Assembly (NCBI RefSeq): GCF_000518885.1
Contig: NZ_JAEL01000012.1
Location: 1 to 64,000 of the forward strand
Origin: Bacillus sp. J33
Lineage (GTDB): Bacteria > Bacillota > Bacilli > Bacillales > Cytobacillaceae
DNA: 64,000 nt
Reading direction: 5' to 3'
Of the stretch, positions 35,959 through 44,165 are shown one piece after another; positions within the stretch are counted from its first letter, which is position 1; each line of letters begins with the position of its first letter. The position numbers and the translations under genes are program-made. The notes beneath the pieces were generated by a model that saw nothing but the letters and a program-made list of their open reading frames with translations, was not told the origin of the DNA and did no database searches.

Positions 35959-37413
35959 ATGAAAAAGAAGTTTGCCATTTTTCTAACCGTGCTGCTTACT
36001 GCAGCAACACTGCTTACAGCATGCAAGAGTGATGAAAAGGCATCAAGTAATGAAAAGGATGGAGAGCTGGAACCGTATGAAATCACATGGTATACAATTG
36101 GAACTCCACAAAAAGATGTAGACAAAGTATTTGAAGAGGTTAGTAAATATACAAAGGAAAAGATCAACGCTACAGTGAAGCTTAAGCAAATTGACTGGGG
36201 CGATTACGACCAAAAAATGCAGGTAATGATTGCATCAGGTGAATCTTTTGATATTGCTTACACAGCAGGCGGAAACTATGTATTAAATGCACAAAAAGGT
36301 GCCTTCAAGGGCCTGAATCAATTACTGGATTCCCATGGCAAGGAATTAAAAGCAGCACTTGATCCAGCCTTCTTGGAAGGAGCAAAAATTGATGGAGAGC
36401 TTTATGGAATTCCATCCAATAAAGAAGTTGGCCAGCAAAGTGTTTACGTATTTAATAAGAACCTGGTAGATAAATACAATATGGATGTAACAAGTGTTAA
36501 ATCTCTGCAGGATTTAGAGCCATTATTAAAAACAGTAAAGGAAAACGAGCCTAATTTCACCCCAATTGCAACCTTTAAGCCATATCTGCCATTTGATTAT
36601 GTGTTAGAGGACGAGATGCCGTTTGCGTTCCCTATTGATGGAGACACGGATAAGGTCGTGAATATCTATGAAACGGATATCATGATGGAAACATTAAAGA
36701 CAATGCATGAATACTACAAGGCTGGCTATATAAAAGCAGATGCTGCAACAAGTACAGACCCTTGGCCGCTTGAAGTTGAGAACTGGTTTGTACGTAAGGA
36801 AATGTATCAGCCGACAGCAGAATTACTTTGGTCCCGATCAGCAGGATATGATGTAGTGGTACAGCCAATGCACGACCCAATTACTTTCAATAACTCAGTA
36901 ACAGGTGCAATCCAAGCAATTTCTGCTACTTCAAAAAATCCAGAGCGTGCCATGATGTTCCTGAATTTATTAAACACAGATCCGTATCTTCGTAACTTAG
37001 TGGATAAGGGGATTCAAGATGTCCATTACGAAGAGCTGGATAATGGGAAAATCAAAGACCTTCCTGCACGTGTGGAAAACTATAACATGCCAAGTTATTC
37101 TCTAGGAAACCATTTCATTCTTAAGTTATATGAAAATGACCCTGAAGACAAATGGGAGCAATTCAAATCATTTAATGACGCTTCCAGTCCGGCACCAACT
37201 CTAGGATTCTATTTTGATACCACTCCTGTTAGAACCGAAATCGCTGCGATTGCGAACGTATCTCAGGAATTTGCTCCAGCATTGTTAACAGGCAGTGTAG
37301 ACCCAGAGGAATTTTTGCCAAAAGCGAATCAGAAGTTTAAGGAAGCTGGTTTAGATAAAGTTCTAAAAGAAATTCAGAAGCAATATGACGAATGGAAAAA
37401 GAATAATAAGTAA
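35959..37413 (+). CDS. ABC importer sugar-binding lipoprotein
   Basis: A 484-residue extracellular solute-binding protein with a lipoprotein signal (FLTVLLTAATLLTACKSD; lipid-bearing Cys about residue 22). The mature domain is of the large oligosaccharide type (LplA-like): EITWYTIGTPQKDVDKVFEE, SFDIAYTAGGNYVLNAQKGA and AISATSKNPERAMMFLNLLN, and it ends in a lysine-rich tail. GGGAGGAATG precedes ATG 35959. By position it binds the N-glycan fragments made by GH85. The palindromic element (37422-37694) follows and may end transcription through its GC-rich hairpin. Confidence 0.9.
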   Translation: MKKKFAIFLTVLLTAATLLTACKSDEKASSNEKDGELEPYEITWYTIGTPQKDVDKVFEEVSKYTKEKINATVKLKQIDWGDYDQKMQVMIASGESFDIAYTAGGNYVLNAQKGAFKGLNQLLDSHGKELKAALDPAFLEGAKIDGELYGIPSNKEVGQQSVYVFNKNLVDKYNMDVTSVKSLQDLEPLLKTVKENEPNFTPIATFKPYLPFDYVLEDEMPFAFPIDGDTDKVVNIYETDIMMETLKTMHEYYKAGYIKADAATSTDPWPLEVENWFVRKEMYQPTAELLWSRSAGYDVVVQPMHDPITFNNSVTGAIQAISATSKNPERAMMFLNLLNTDPYLRNLVDKGIQDVHYEELDNGKIKDLPARVENYNMPSYSLGNHFILKLYENDPEDKWEQFKSFNDASSPAPTLGFYFDTTPVRTEIAAIANVSQEFAPALLTGSVDPEEFLPKANQKFKEAGLDKVLKEIQKQYDEWKKNNK

Positions 37414-37421
37414 TGGTGAAA

Positions 37422-37694
37422 TAAAGTGAAACTTCCATCAGTGGGGGGCTTTCTCCCCCGCTGATGGTTAGTTGGGGCACGCACGATACGGGTCACTCAG
37501 ACGTTGCCACAGGACAAGGAAGGCTACGGCAGCGATACATCGCACGACCGAGAGTGATAGCTTTTGAGAGGACGTGGCGTATTTAGTCTGAGTTCTAATA
37601 ATCGGGCTTTTACAGGCAGTTGATCCCCCACTTACCCTTTTTTGTCCACTTAAAGTTTTGAAGTGGGGCTCTTACTGCCCGTTAATGCGGGATA
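37422..37694. mobile_element. Palindromic IS200/IS605-like non-autonomous element, copy 2 (long form)
   Basis: Shares its left (ATAAAGTGAAACTTCCATCA) and right (CTTACTGCCCGTTAATGCGG) ends with the short copy at 26337. It carries the strong stem CAGTGGGGG/CCCCCGCTG at the left and a AAGTTTTGAAGTGGGG segment at the right. It has no open reading frame. The inner 180 bases (see 37490-37595) look like a structured RNA. It lies between the binding-protein gene and GH1. Confidence 0.6.
37490..37595 (+). ncRNA. Candidate structured RNA (HEARO/omega-RNA-like) inside the element
   Basis: ACTCAGAC (37495-37502) pairs with GTCTGAGT (37586-37593), and inside it GCCAC (37506-37510) pairs with GTGGC (37574-37578). 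Further inside, GCGAT and ATCGC form a small hairpin and purine-rich loops remain (AGGACAAGGAAGG). Nested stems around conserved purine-rich loops, located inside an IS200/IS605-like element, recall HEARO/omega RNAs that guide IscB/TnpB nucleases. No nuclease gene is present, so it would be an orphan copy. Strand and class are inferred; not confirmed by covariance. Confidence 0.45.
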
Positions 37695-37760
37695 AAAGCG
37701 AAGCCGGGGATTCCATTTTCCGGCTTGCTTTCGATTATAAAGAAGGGCGGTAAAAATAAA

Positions 37761-39161
37761 GTGGCTAAATCTGAATTAAAGTATGTCTTTCCAAAGGATT
37801 TTTGGTGGGGTTCTGCTTCTTCTGCTACACAAATGGAGGGATATTCAAAGGCAGATGGAAAGGGAGTAAATATTTGGGACTACTGGCATGAAATAGAACC
37901 AAATCGTTTCTTTAATGGGATTGGGCCCAATCAGGCATCCCAATTTTATTCCAAATATAAGGAAGATATTAAATTGTTAAAAGAAACAGGCCATAATAGC
38001 TTTCGCTTTTCAATCTCCTGGTCACGGATGTTTCCAGACGGGAAAGGAAAGGTAAATGAAAGGGCCGTTAACTTCTACAATCAGGTTATAGATACATTAC
38101 TTTCATATGAGATTGAACCGTTTGTTAATCTCTATCACTTTGATATGCCACTATCATTACAAAACGAAGGCGGATGGGAAAGCCGCTCTGTGGTCGAAGC
38201 ATATGTAAAATATGCGACTGCTTGCTTTACTCTATTTGGTGATCGTGTTCAAAAATGGTTTACACATAACGAGCCAATTGTTCCGGTAGAGTGTGGTTAT
38301 TTATATGGTCATCATTATCCCGCAGTCACAGATTTTAAAAAGGCGGTGCAGGTTGCCTTTCATTCCATGTTAGCCTCAGCAAAGGCGATAGAAAAGTATC
38401 ATCATCTTGATTCTGCAGGAAAGATAGGCATCATCTTAAATGTCACTCCTTCCTATCCAAGGAGCGTACATCCAGCAGATCTAGATGCAGCAGAAAAGGC
38501 TGATTTACTGTTTAATCGATCATTTTTAGATCCCTCTATTAAAGGAAAGTTCCCTGCTAAATTAATAAAAATGCTGAAGGAAGAAGACTTCCTCCCAAGC
38601 TATGAACGGAATGATTTAATTATTATTCGCGATAACACGGTGGACATTCTGGGGATTAATTATTACCAGCCCAGAAGAGTTAAAGCAAAGGAACACCTGC
38701 CGAATCGAAATGCTCCATTTATGCCAGAATTTTATTTTGATTTCTATGATATGCCAGGTAAAAAGATGAATCCTTATCGTGGATGGGAAATCTATGAAAA
38801 GGGAATCTATGACATTTTAAAAAATATTCAAGCAAACTATGGAAATATTGAGTGCTTTATATCAGAGAATGGCATGGGTGTCGAAAATGAAGAGAGATTT
38901 AAGGATAAGGAGGGAATCATCCAAGATGATTACCGGATTTCCTTTTATAAGGATCATTTAAAATGGATACATAAAGCGATTCAGGAAGGAGCTAATGTGA
39001 AAGGGTATCATGTGTGGACCTTTATAGATAACTGGTCATGGCTAAATGCTTTCAAAAATCGGTATGGGCTGGTCTCAGTAGACTTGCAGCAAAACTATAA
39101 AAGAACCATCAAAAAGAGTGGGTATTGGTATAAAGAACTTGCAAAAAATAACGGATTTTAA
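37761..39161 (+). CDS. GH1 glycosidase (probable beta-mannosidase or beta-glucosidase)
   Basis: A GH1 enzyme of 466 residues from GTG 37761 (AAGGGCGG upstream; the frame is open from 37725). GH1 hallmarks are FPKDFWWGSASSATQMEGY, the acid/base glutamate in WFTHNEP and the nucleophile glutamate in CFISENGMG. Near the end, SWLNAFKNRYGLVSVD replaces the usual WAEGY or phospho-sugar GEMKKRYG segments, so specificity is not that of standard members. After alpha-mannosidase trimming the remaining core is Man-beta-1,4-GlcNAc, which needs a beta-mannosidase. That is the most fitting role in this locus, but it is inferred from context. Cytoplasmic; ROK gene 17 bp downstream. Confidence 0.85.
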   Translation: MAKSELKYVFPKDFWWGSASSATQMEGYSKADGKGVNIWDYWHEIEPNRFFNGIGPNQASQFYSKYKEDIKLLKETGHNSFRFSISWSRMFPDGKGKVNERAVNFYNQVIDTLLSYEIEPFVNLYHFDMPLSLQNEGGWESRSVVEAYVKYATACFTLFGDRVQKWFTHNEPIVPVECGYLYGHHYPAVTDFKKAVQVAFHSMLASAKAIEKYHHLDSAGKIGIILNVTPSYPRSVHPADLDAAEKADLLFNRSFLDPSIKGKFPAKLIKMLKEEDFLPSYERNDLIIIRDNTVDILGINYYQPRRVKAKEHLPNRNAPFMPEFYFDFYDMPGKKMNPYRGWEIYEKGIYDILKNIQANYGNIECFISENGMGVENEERFKDKEGIIQDDYRISFYKDHLKWIHKAIQEGANVKGYHVWTFIDNWSWLNAFKNRYGLVSVDLQQNYKRTIKKSGYWYKELAKNNGF

Positions 39162-39178
39162 GTAAAGGAGGGAGAGGG

Positions 39179-40060
39179 TTGATACACTATTTAGTCTATG
39201 ATATCGGCGGTACCTCCGTGAAATTATCCATAATGGATGAACACTCAAATGTAATAGAGAGAGCTTCCTTCTCAACACCGGCGGTACGGAATGGATCGAT
39301 TTTTCAGCTGCTTATTGAAACAGCAAAATCATATCAGGAAAAGTATACACTTAGCGGGCTGGCCCTTAGTGTTCCTGCAGCAGTTGACGAGAAAAGCGGC
39401 TATGTCCATTATGCAGGACAAATAACCGATTTTACAGGAAAGAATATCAAAAATGAGCTTGCAGACCTTGGAATTCCAATTGAACTTGAAAATGATGCAA
39501 ATTGTGCCGCATTAGCAGAAAAATGGAAAGGAAATGCACAGGACTGCAGCAGCTTTGTCTGTTTGACGATTGGAACAGGAATAGGCGGAGGCATCTATCT
39601 AAATGGTGATCTATATCGCGGAAAAAAGGGAATGGCGGGTGAAGTCGGGCGAATGTATATGAACGCTTCACAGCCAATAGAGAAGAATATACTTAGCAGG
39701 CTGGGCTCCACTTGGAACCTACTTCATCGGGTGTTTCTCAAAACAGGAGAAAGAATGACTGGAGAGGAGCTATTTAAACGCTATTACCTTAATGACCATC
39801 GTATTTCGGAAATAGTAGACACGTTCTTTGATATGCTTGCAGTCGGCAGTGCCAATCTCATTCACACACTAGCTCCGGAAAAGATCCTGTTTGGGGGCGG
39901 AATAAGTGAACAGCCTAACTTTGCGGACCATATACGGGAACGCCTCCATCTTATTTGTCCCGACCTTTTATCCATTACTGAGATTGAAGTGTGTAAATTT
40001 GGAAATGCCGCTGGTCAAGTGGGTGCTCTCTATCATTTTCTTAGGATGAGAGACAAATAA
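39179..40060 (+). CDS. ROK-family sugar kinase without zinc motif
   Basis: A 293-residue ROK kinase starting at TTG 39179, just after AAGGAGGGAGAGG. It has VYDIGGTSVKLSIMDE at the N-terminus, the catalytic aspartate in LENDANCAALAE, and CLTIGTGIGGGIYLNGDLY, but not the CxCGxxGCxE zinc site found in the first ROK kinase. This subtype includes beta-glucoside and N-acetylhexosamine/mannose kinases. It is cotranscribed with the GH1 gene, so it may phosphorylate mannose or GlcNAc released from the core disaccharide, or the disaccharide itself. The substrate is not decidable from sequence. Confidence 0.82.
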   Translation: MIHYLVYDIGGTSVKLSIMDEHSNVIERASFSTPAVRNGSIFQLLIETAKSYQEKYTLSGLALSVPAAVDEKSGYVHYAGQITDFTGKNIKNELADLGIPIELENDANCAALAEKWKGNAQDCSSFVCLTIGTGIGGGIYLNGDLYRGKKGMAGEVGRMYMNASQPIEKNILSRLGSTWNLLHRVFLKTGERMTGEELFKRYYLNDHRISEIVDTFFDMLAVGSANLIHTLAPEKILFGGGISEQPNFADHIRERLHLICPDLLSITEIEVCKFGNAAGQVGALYHFLRMRDK

Positions 40061-40127
40061 GTATAAGGAGAGGAGTGTGAATAAAAGTCTGAATATTTAG
40101 AATATTTATTTGTGGAGGTTCTATAAG

Positions 40128-41072
40128 ATGTCGTTATATCCGTTATTTTTTGAGCCTGTTTTTAAAGAACGTATTTGGGGAGGCGAGCAGCTAAAATCGT
40201 TTGGCTATAAGCTTCCTTCCAATCAGATCGGTGAATGCTGGGCATTTGCTGCTCATAGAAATGGCCAGAGCATTGTGAAAAACGGTGAGTTAAAGGGAAT
40301 GTCGTTAGGCGAATTATGGGATCAACACCGTCGGTTGTTCGGGAATATTGAAGGAGACCGTTTTCCGCTTTTAACAAAAATCCTCGATGCTGCCCAGGAC
40401 TTGTCTGTCCAAGTCCATCCTGATGATGAATATAGTCTTGAACATGAAGGTGACCTGGGTAAGACAGAGTGCTGGTATATAATTGATTGTGATGTGGGAG
40501 CAGAGATTATATACGGGCATAAAGCCCAGTCAAGGGCCGAATTTGAAGCGCTGATTCATGATGGGAAATGGGATGATCTTCTGCATAAGGTAACGGTTAA
40601 GCCAGGCGACTTCTTCTTTGTCCCATGCGGAACGGTCCATGCGATTGGAAAAGGGATCGTCATCCTTGAAACACAGCAGAATTCGGATACAACATACAGG
40701 GTTTACGATTATGACAGAAGGGATAATGAGGGCAATTTACGAGAGCTGCACATTGGTCAATCCATTGCAGTCACCACAATTCCTTCAGCCAAGATTGATA
40801 TTAATCCAGTGGTTGAAACAACAGGACAAATGAAGGTAACCAGATTTGTTGAAAGTACTTGCTTCACTGTATATAAATGGGACTTAGGGGGCTGTGCGAA
40901 AATGAAGCAAAACCATTCTTTCCAATTAGTAAGCGTCATTTCAGGATCAGGTTTTCTGGCTAAAGGAGATGTAAAATACACATTCAAAAAGGGAGACCAT
41001 TTTATGCTGCCATCTGGTTTTGGTGTATTTCAATTGGAAGGGAATGCTGAATTTATAGTATCGCATATATAA
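40128..41072 (+). CDS. manA: Mannose-6-phosphate isomerase, class I
   Basis: A 314-residue cupin-type isomerase from ATG 40128 (GGAGG at 40114-40118). Class I motifs are MSLYPLFFEPVFKERIWGG, GECWAFAAHRNGQSIV, LSVQVHPDDEY (zinc ligands), KTECWYIIDCD and FVPCGTVHAIGKGIVILETQ. It interconverts mannose 6-phosphate and fructose 6-phosphate, the last step of mannose catabolism, completing the pathway of this locus. The strong terminator at 41111-41152 ends the operon. Confidence 0.95.
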   Translation: MSLYPLFFEPVFKERIWGGEQLKSFGYKLPSNQIGECWAFAAHRNGQSIVKNGELKGMSLGELWDQHRRLFGNIEGDRFPLLTKILDAAQDLSVQVHPDDEYSLEHEGDLGKTECWYIIDCDVGAEIIYGHKAQSRAEFEALIHDGKWDDLLHKVTVKPGDFFFVPCGTVHAIGKGIVILETQQNSDTTYRVYDYDRRDNEGNLRELHIGQSIAVTTIPSAKIDINPVVETTGQMKVTRFVESTCFTVYKWDLGGCAKMKQNHSFQLVSVISGSGFLAKGDVKYTFKKGDHFMLPSGFGVFQLEGNAEFIVSHI

Positions 41073-41110
41073 GATGTCTTAGAGCGTTCGCCAGCAGGTA
41101 GCTTAGTTTA

Positions 41111-41152
41111 AAAGCAAAACTCCCCGGCAGCGGCGAGTTTTGCTTTTTTTTA
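41111..41152 (+). terminator. Terminator of the N-glycan locus
   Basis: AAAGCAAAACTC pairs perfectly with GAGTTTTGCTTT (12 bp), followed by TTTTT. Confidence 0.9.
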
Positions 41153-41228
41153 TCTAAAAAAATGTTAAACGACTTTCATTTCAAAAAAACACTTTGAAAC
41201 AGAGCGCTTTAAGATTAGCTGGGCCTTT

Positions 41229-42665
41229 TTATGATGAAATAATGAACCCGCCCACAATAAACAGCCCAGCCGCAATCACACCGCCAATAGCAGAAACCTT
41301 CAATTTATAGCGGGCATAGTCAACAATATCCATATCCAGAATGGAGGCAGTCGTAATGGTGGTATCGCCAAGCGGGGAGGTTAGCGCTCCAAATGCGCCG
41401 CTTGCGAAAACAGCACCGACAGTCAGCGGGATGGGTGCTCCCGTAGAGACGGCCAGTGTGATGCCAAGCGGCATGAACAGTCCCCACGTTCCCCATGAGC
41501 TGCCAATGAAATAACCAACAACAGATCCAAGCACAAAAATCGCTGCAGGTGTTAGAAAAGCAGGCAAAAAGCTTCCGAGTGAGCTGCCGATAAAGTCGGA
41601 AAAACCAAGGTCCTCAGCCGCCAGGGTTAATGCCCAGATCAGAATGAGAAGGCTGATTGCTTCCATCATCTGATTGCCGCCATCGTAAAAATGGTAGAGA
41701 ATTTCGTTCATCTTTTCGCGTCTGATGACGTAAAAAACAAAAGTCAGAACAAGCGTGATAAAAACAGCCAGCAGCATGACAAAGGTAGCATCGGCCATAG
41801 AAAAGGCTTCAAAGATTGTCTTTGCCCCTTGAGCCACACCGTCCTGCCATAAAAGAAACAAAGAAAATGCCAGGAGAAGCGTGACAGGAAAAATCAAATG
41901 CCATGGCTGTGCTTTCACCAGGGACAATTCTTTCTTTATCCCCATGCGGTGAAATTCATGCTCCTGCTCTTCAAGATCCTTATGTACTTGATTATGTTCA
42001 GTCCTCTTAGGATTCCAAAATGTCTGGATGATCCCAATGAGCAGCATGATGATGGCATAAAAGTTGAACAAAATGCTCAGTAAAAACACTTCATAAGCAG
42101 ACATGCCCAGGTTTAGGCCGCTGATGCCCCCTTCAACCAATGAAACCATGAATCCGACAAATGCTGTTGCAACCGGCAAAAGCACAATAACAGACTCTGT
42201 GGAAATATCCAGTGTCAGGCCAACCTTTTGCTTGGACAGGTTCATCTTTTTTATCAGGGATTTAATGATGGGCCCAATCATCATAATACGGAACATCGGC
42301 ATCATGAACGTAAATGGGAGTGTAATCCATATAAAGCCAAGCAATCCCCGCTCTGATCGAATCCTCGTTCCGGCCCATTCCGAAAATCCTTTAATGCCGC
42401 CCGCAATATTCATCATCCCGACAAGCCCGCCAAATAAATATAAAAACCCGATGATTTTAATATTGGTTTCATCGGAGAGGGTGGAAACGATGTACGAAAC
42501 AGACTGTTCGGTTCCGGACAATAAATCAGCTTTTACAATGATGGAACCAGCCAAAATCCCGACAATGAGCCCAGGCAGGATATTTTTAATCCAGATGGAC
42601 ATAGCGATAACGATAATAAATGGTAAGAGAGAAAGCCATGTTTGATCCAAGATTCTGCCCTCCAA
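41229..42665 (-). CDS. nhaC: NhaC-family Na+/H+ antiporter
   Basis: A 478-residue protein with 11-12 membrane segments. Recognisable NhaC-family regions include LPGLIVGILAGSII, FMMPMFRIMMIGPIIKSL, GYFIGSSWGTWGLFMPLGI and GALTSPLGDTTITTASILD. Family members exchange Na+ (or malate/lactate in MleN) for protons; the exact ion pair is not readable here. The start ATG is at 42663-42665. It stands alone on the minus strand, between the N-glycan locus and an SRPBCC gene. Confidence 0.88.
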   Translation of the reverse strand: MEGRILDQTWLSLLPFIIVIAMSIWIKNILPGLIVGILAGSIIVKADLLSGTEQSVSYIVSTLSDETNIKIIGFLYLFGGLVGMMNIAGGIKGFSEWAGTRIRSERGLLGFIWITLPFTFMMPMFRIMMIGPIIKSLIKKMNLSKQKVGLTLDISTESVIVLLPVATAFVGFMVSLVEGGISGLNLGMSAYEVFLLSILFNFYAIIMLLIGIIQTFWNPKRTEHNQVHKDLEEQEHEFHRMGIKKELSLVKAQPWHLIFPVTLLLAFSLFLLWQDGVAQGAKTIFEAFSMADATFVMLLAVFITLVLTFVFYVIRREKMNEILYHFYDGGNQMMEAISLLILIWALTLAAEDLGFSDFIGSSLGSFLPAFLTPAAIFVLGSVVGYFIGSSWGTWGLFMPLGITLAVSTGAPIPLTVGAVFASGAFGALTSPLGDTTITTASILDMDIVDYARYKLKVSAIGGVIAAGLFIVGGFIISS

Positions 42666-42831
42666 TGAAATGCCATTGCTTATTTAGTATAGCCATGGGA
42701 ATGAGCTCCATTCATGGGGTATGGCCATATTAAGTATTGGCGTATAGAGGAAGGGGGAGAAAGTATCGTGATTATCATTCAAGCAGGATTTTTTATTAAA
42801 CTGTTATTTTTAAATTTTATCCGTTAATTTC

Positions 42832-42950
42832 AGCACGAGGCACTTGCTTTCCGCGGGGAGGAATGTGAGCCTTCTCCCGTAGGAGTCAGCTGCCTTCCCT
42901 ACAATCAACTCAGTTGGCCTATTAGCAGCCCGAAGAGGAACAAACTTTCT
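42832..42950. repeat. GC-rich Bacillaceae intergenic repeat, copy 2
   Basis: Carries the same landmarks as the copy at 7071-7230: GGCACTTGCTTTCCGCGG, AGGAATG, GTAGGAGTCA, CAATCAACTCAGTTGG, GAACAAACTTTCTGCC. It is shorter, having lost the middle GCTTCGCC part. It fills most of the 400-bp gap 42666-43065; the rest of the gap shows nothing definite. Confidence 0.65.
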
Positions 42951-43065
42951 GCCTTTAATAGAAAACAATTTTATTGGCTCATTATAGAGGGGAAGTATAT
43001 GATTGAATTTGCCGGGGATAAACTTAACGGGTAAGTGCAAAAAAACTGAAGGACGTGATCTTGGG

Positions 43066-43503
43066 ATGAACAACCTGACGAAAATGAAAATAGGCAGACC
43101 CGCTTTTGAAGTATTTGAAGCTTTCGTGGATCCAGCGAAAATCGGGAATTTCTGGTTCTCATCGAGTTCTGAGAGATGGGAACAAGGCAAGACGGTTACT
43201 TTAAGGTATGAGGAGTACGGTGCAGAAGGTGATATAAAGATCATAGAAATCGAGGAAAATAAGAAAATTGTATTTCTGTGGGGCGAAGAGGAGGAACCGC
43301 ATACAGTTACGATTACGCTTAAAGAACTGGATGGTGCCAGTACGATTATTGAAGTGAATGAGGAAGGTTTTAATGAAAAGGATGAAAACCTGCTGATTTA
43401 TATGTTAGACAACAAAGAAGGCTGGGTGTACATGCTAACCTGTTTAAAGGGTTATTTGGAATTTGGCGTTACTGAGCTGAGAGCAGCCTTAGTGAAGGAT
43501 TGA
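43066..43503 (+). CDS. SRPBCC/AHSA1-domain protein
   Basis: A 145-residue START/SRPBCC-like protein of the activator-of-Hsp90 (AHSA1) type: RPAFEVFEAFVDPAKIGNFWF at the start, then GKTVTLRYEEYGAEGDIKII, then KEGWVYMLTCLKGYLEFG. These domains bind hydrophobic small molecules. ATG 43066 is the start that best fits the family; GAAGGACGTG lies 12-18 nt upstream, which is a little far, and the frame is open from 43003. Function unknown; no operon partner. Confidence 0.75.
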   Translation: MNNLTKMKIGRPAFEVFEAFVDPAKIGNFWFSSSSERWEQGKTVTLRYEEYGAEGDIKIIEIEENKKIVFLWGEEEEPHTVTITLKELDGASTIIEVNEEGFNEKDENLLIYMLDNKEGWVYMLTCLKGYLEFGVTELRAALVKD

Positions 43504-43654
43504 TCTATTAGCAGAGTGTCCAGGGTTCTGCTTGGGGATTTATCGGGTGAATGGATTGATCAACGGTTTTGCACTCTGTATATTTAACTATTTGGGCAGC
43601 TTGCAGTCCGGACAAAATAGGGTCTTTATCGGAGAAGTTAAGATTGATACATAG

Positions 43655-43696
43655 AAAACGGCTGGATCGTTTACACGAGCTAGCCGTTTCATTTTG
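43655..43696 (+). terminator. Hairpin with T-rich tail, likely terminator
   Basis: AAAACGGCT pairs with AGCCGTTT across an 18-nt loop, followed by CATTTTG. Confidence 0.5.
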
Positions 43697-43839
43697 CAGT
43701 GAAGAGCCTTATTGATGATAGGAAAAACACTATTTTTTTAACATCGGATCTAATAAATTCAGAAAAATTTTCGTTTTTTCTTGGGAATCTCCGGTCAGAT
43801 CAGGGTTTGCTTGCTTAATTTATAGAATGTTTTGGAAAT

Positions 43840-43960
43840 ATCGGCCACTTTGTTGTGTTTATCGGTCAGATTTTTATTTTATCGGTCACTTTTTCAATAT
43901 AACGGTCACTTTTTCATTTTATCGGTCAGTTTTCCGATATATCGGTCACTTCGCGGTGCA
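43840..43960 (+). repeat. Six-unit tandem array, 20-bp period
   Basis: Units start at 43840, 43861, 43881, 43901, 43921 and 43941 and follow the consensus ATCGGTCACTTTTTCATTTT. The first 8-10 bases (ATCGGTCACT/ATCGGTCAGT) are best conserved and the T-rich second half varies. Spacing is exactly 20 bp except the first (21). A three-unit array of the same type in reverse orientation is at 11570-11633. Not CRISPR: the unit is contiguous, without unique spacers. Confidence 0.8.
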
Positions 43961-44165
43961 TCAATATTCCAGCACTTGCACTGTGAAAATGTGACTTATG
44001 CCTGAGAGTCTTTTTTTACAAAACCTAAAAAATGAGTATATTTTAAATGCATTCGCCCATATCGAGATGATTCCACCTAGTAAATGGAGAAACGTTCAGT
44101 CACATTTTGTGAAAACAAGTTTAACGATGAAACTACAATGATTGACACTCCTCCAACGATTATCA

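Larger units (their letters stand above)
43504..44165. other. 660-bp gene-free region with hairpin and repeat array
   Basis: No credible gene. It holds a terminator-like hairpin at 43655-43696 and the 20-bp-period array at 43840-43960. A T/A-rich stretch around 43725-43780 also holds one stray CCGGTCAGATC at about 43793. Confidence 0.6.

Noticed and set aside
43840-43960. Possible CRISPR array
   Set aside because: The units are contiguous with a 20-bp period and vary gradually; there are no unique spacers and no cas genes.
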